Below, piece by piece: positions 6,011 to 6,061 of a DNA stretch of 6,061 bases. Position 1 is the first letter of the stretch; the number at the start of each line of letters is the position of its first letter. A program made the position numbers and the translations under genes. The stretch spans positions 1 through 6,061 of the forward strand of contig CAZKYP010000196.1 in NCBI GenBank assembly GCA_964556885.1, in the 5' to 3' direction. Origin of the DNA: CAZKYP01 sp964556885 (GTDB lineage: Bacteria; Planctomycetota; Phycisphaerae; Sedimentisphaerales; Anaerobacaceae). Below the pieces are notes generated by a model. It made no database searches, was not told the origin of the DNA, and saw only the letters and a list, made by a program, of their open reading frames with translations.

Positions 6011-6061
6011 TTACATCCTGTTGCCGCCACCGACTTGAAGCACTTGGCCGGTAATCCAGTC
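6011..6061 (-). CDS. C-terminal end of a short-chain dehydrogenase/reductase, FabG-like (partial)
   Basis: Reading the minus strand from the window edge gives 16 residues, DWITGQVLQVGGGNRM, then TAA. The I-T-G-Q-x-L-x-V-x-G-G pattern is the classic C-terminus of the short-chain dehydrogenase/reductase superfamily, most often 3-oxoacyl-ACP reductase (FabG) or a close relative. The rest of the gene, with the Rossmann fold and the Ser-Tyr-Lys catalytic residues, lies outside the window, so the substrate cannot be assigned. It is cut off from the EEP lipoprotein gene by a terminator. Confidence 0.8.
   Translation of the reverse strand, partial: DWITGQVLQVGGGNRM

Overview
The window is a bacterial chromosomal segment in which every gene I can support lies on the minus strand, so transcription runs from right to left. 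The proteins are almost all exported or membrane-anchored: one lipoprotein, two proteins with N-terminal signal peptides, and two proteins held by N-terminal membrane helices. A lipobox and sigma70-like promoter elements point to a bacterium, probably with a Gram-negative type envelope. The mix of an unclassified glycosidase-like protein, a DUF3616/phytase-like propeller and a CBM9-like domain reminds me of Planctomycetota (Phycisphaerae-like) or related lineages. That placement is inference from remembered family distribution, not something the sequence proves.

In order of transcription: (1) at the right edge are the last 16 codons of a short-chain dehydrogenase of the FabG type, followed by an intrinsic terminator at 5965-5994. 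(2) A strong sigma70-like promoter (5925-5953) sits directly before a lipoprotein of the endonuclease/exonuclease/phosphatase (EEP) fold (5101-5916). The predicted transcription start falls only about 2 nt before its ATG, which suggests a leaderless mRNA. (3) After a 91-bp gap with a weaker promoter and a good ribosome binding site comes a 629-aa secreted TIM-barrel, glycosidase-like protein (3120-5009). (4) Its stop codon overlaps the start of a secreted DUF3616/phytase-like beta-propeller protein (2044-3129), so these two form a translationally coupled pair. (5) About 105 bp further on is a small protein with two membrane helices and a periplasmic CBM9-like domain (1183-1938). (6) After another gap with a consensus -10 box comes a second EEP protein, this one anchored by three membrane helices (99-1019). 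Positions 1-98 hold no gene I can identify.

The common theme is processing of polymers outside the cytoplasm. The barrel protein and the CBM9-like protein suggest glycan binding or cleavage. The two complete EEP domains and the phytase-like propeller suggest phosphoester chemistry in the periplasm or at the outer surface. Whether these genes form one functional locus is unproven: only the 3120-5009 / 2044-3129 pair is tightly linked. I see no rRNA, tRNA, CRISPR, insertion sequence or phage feature.
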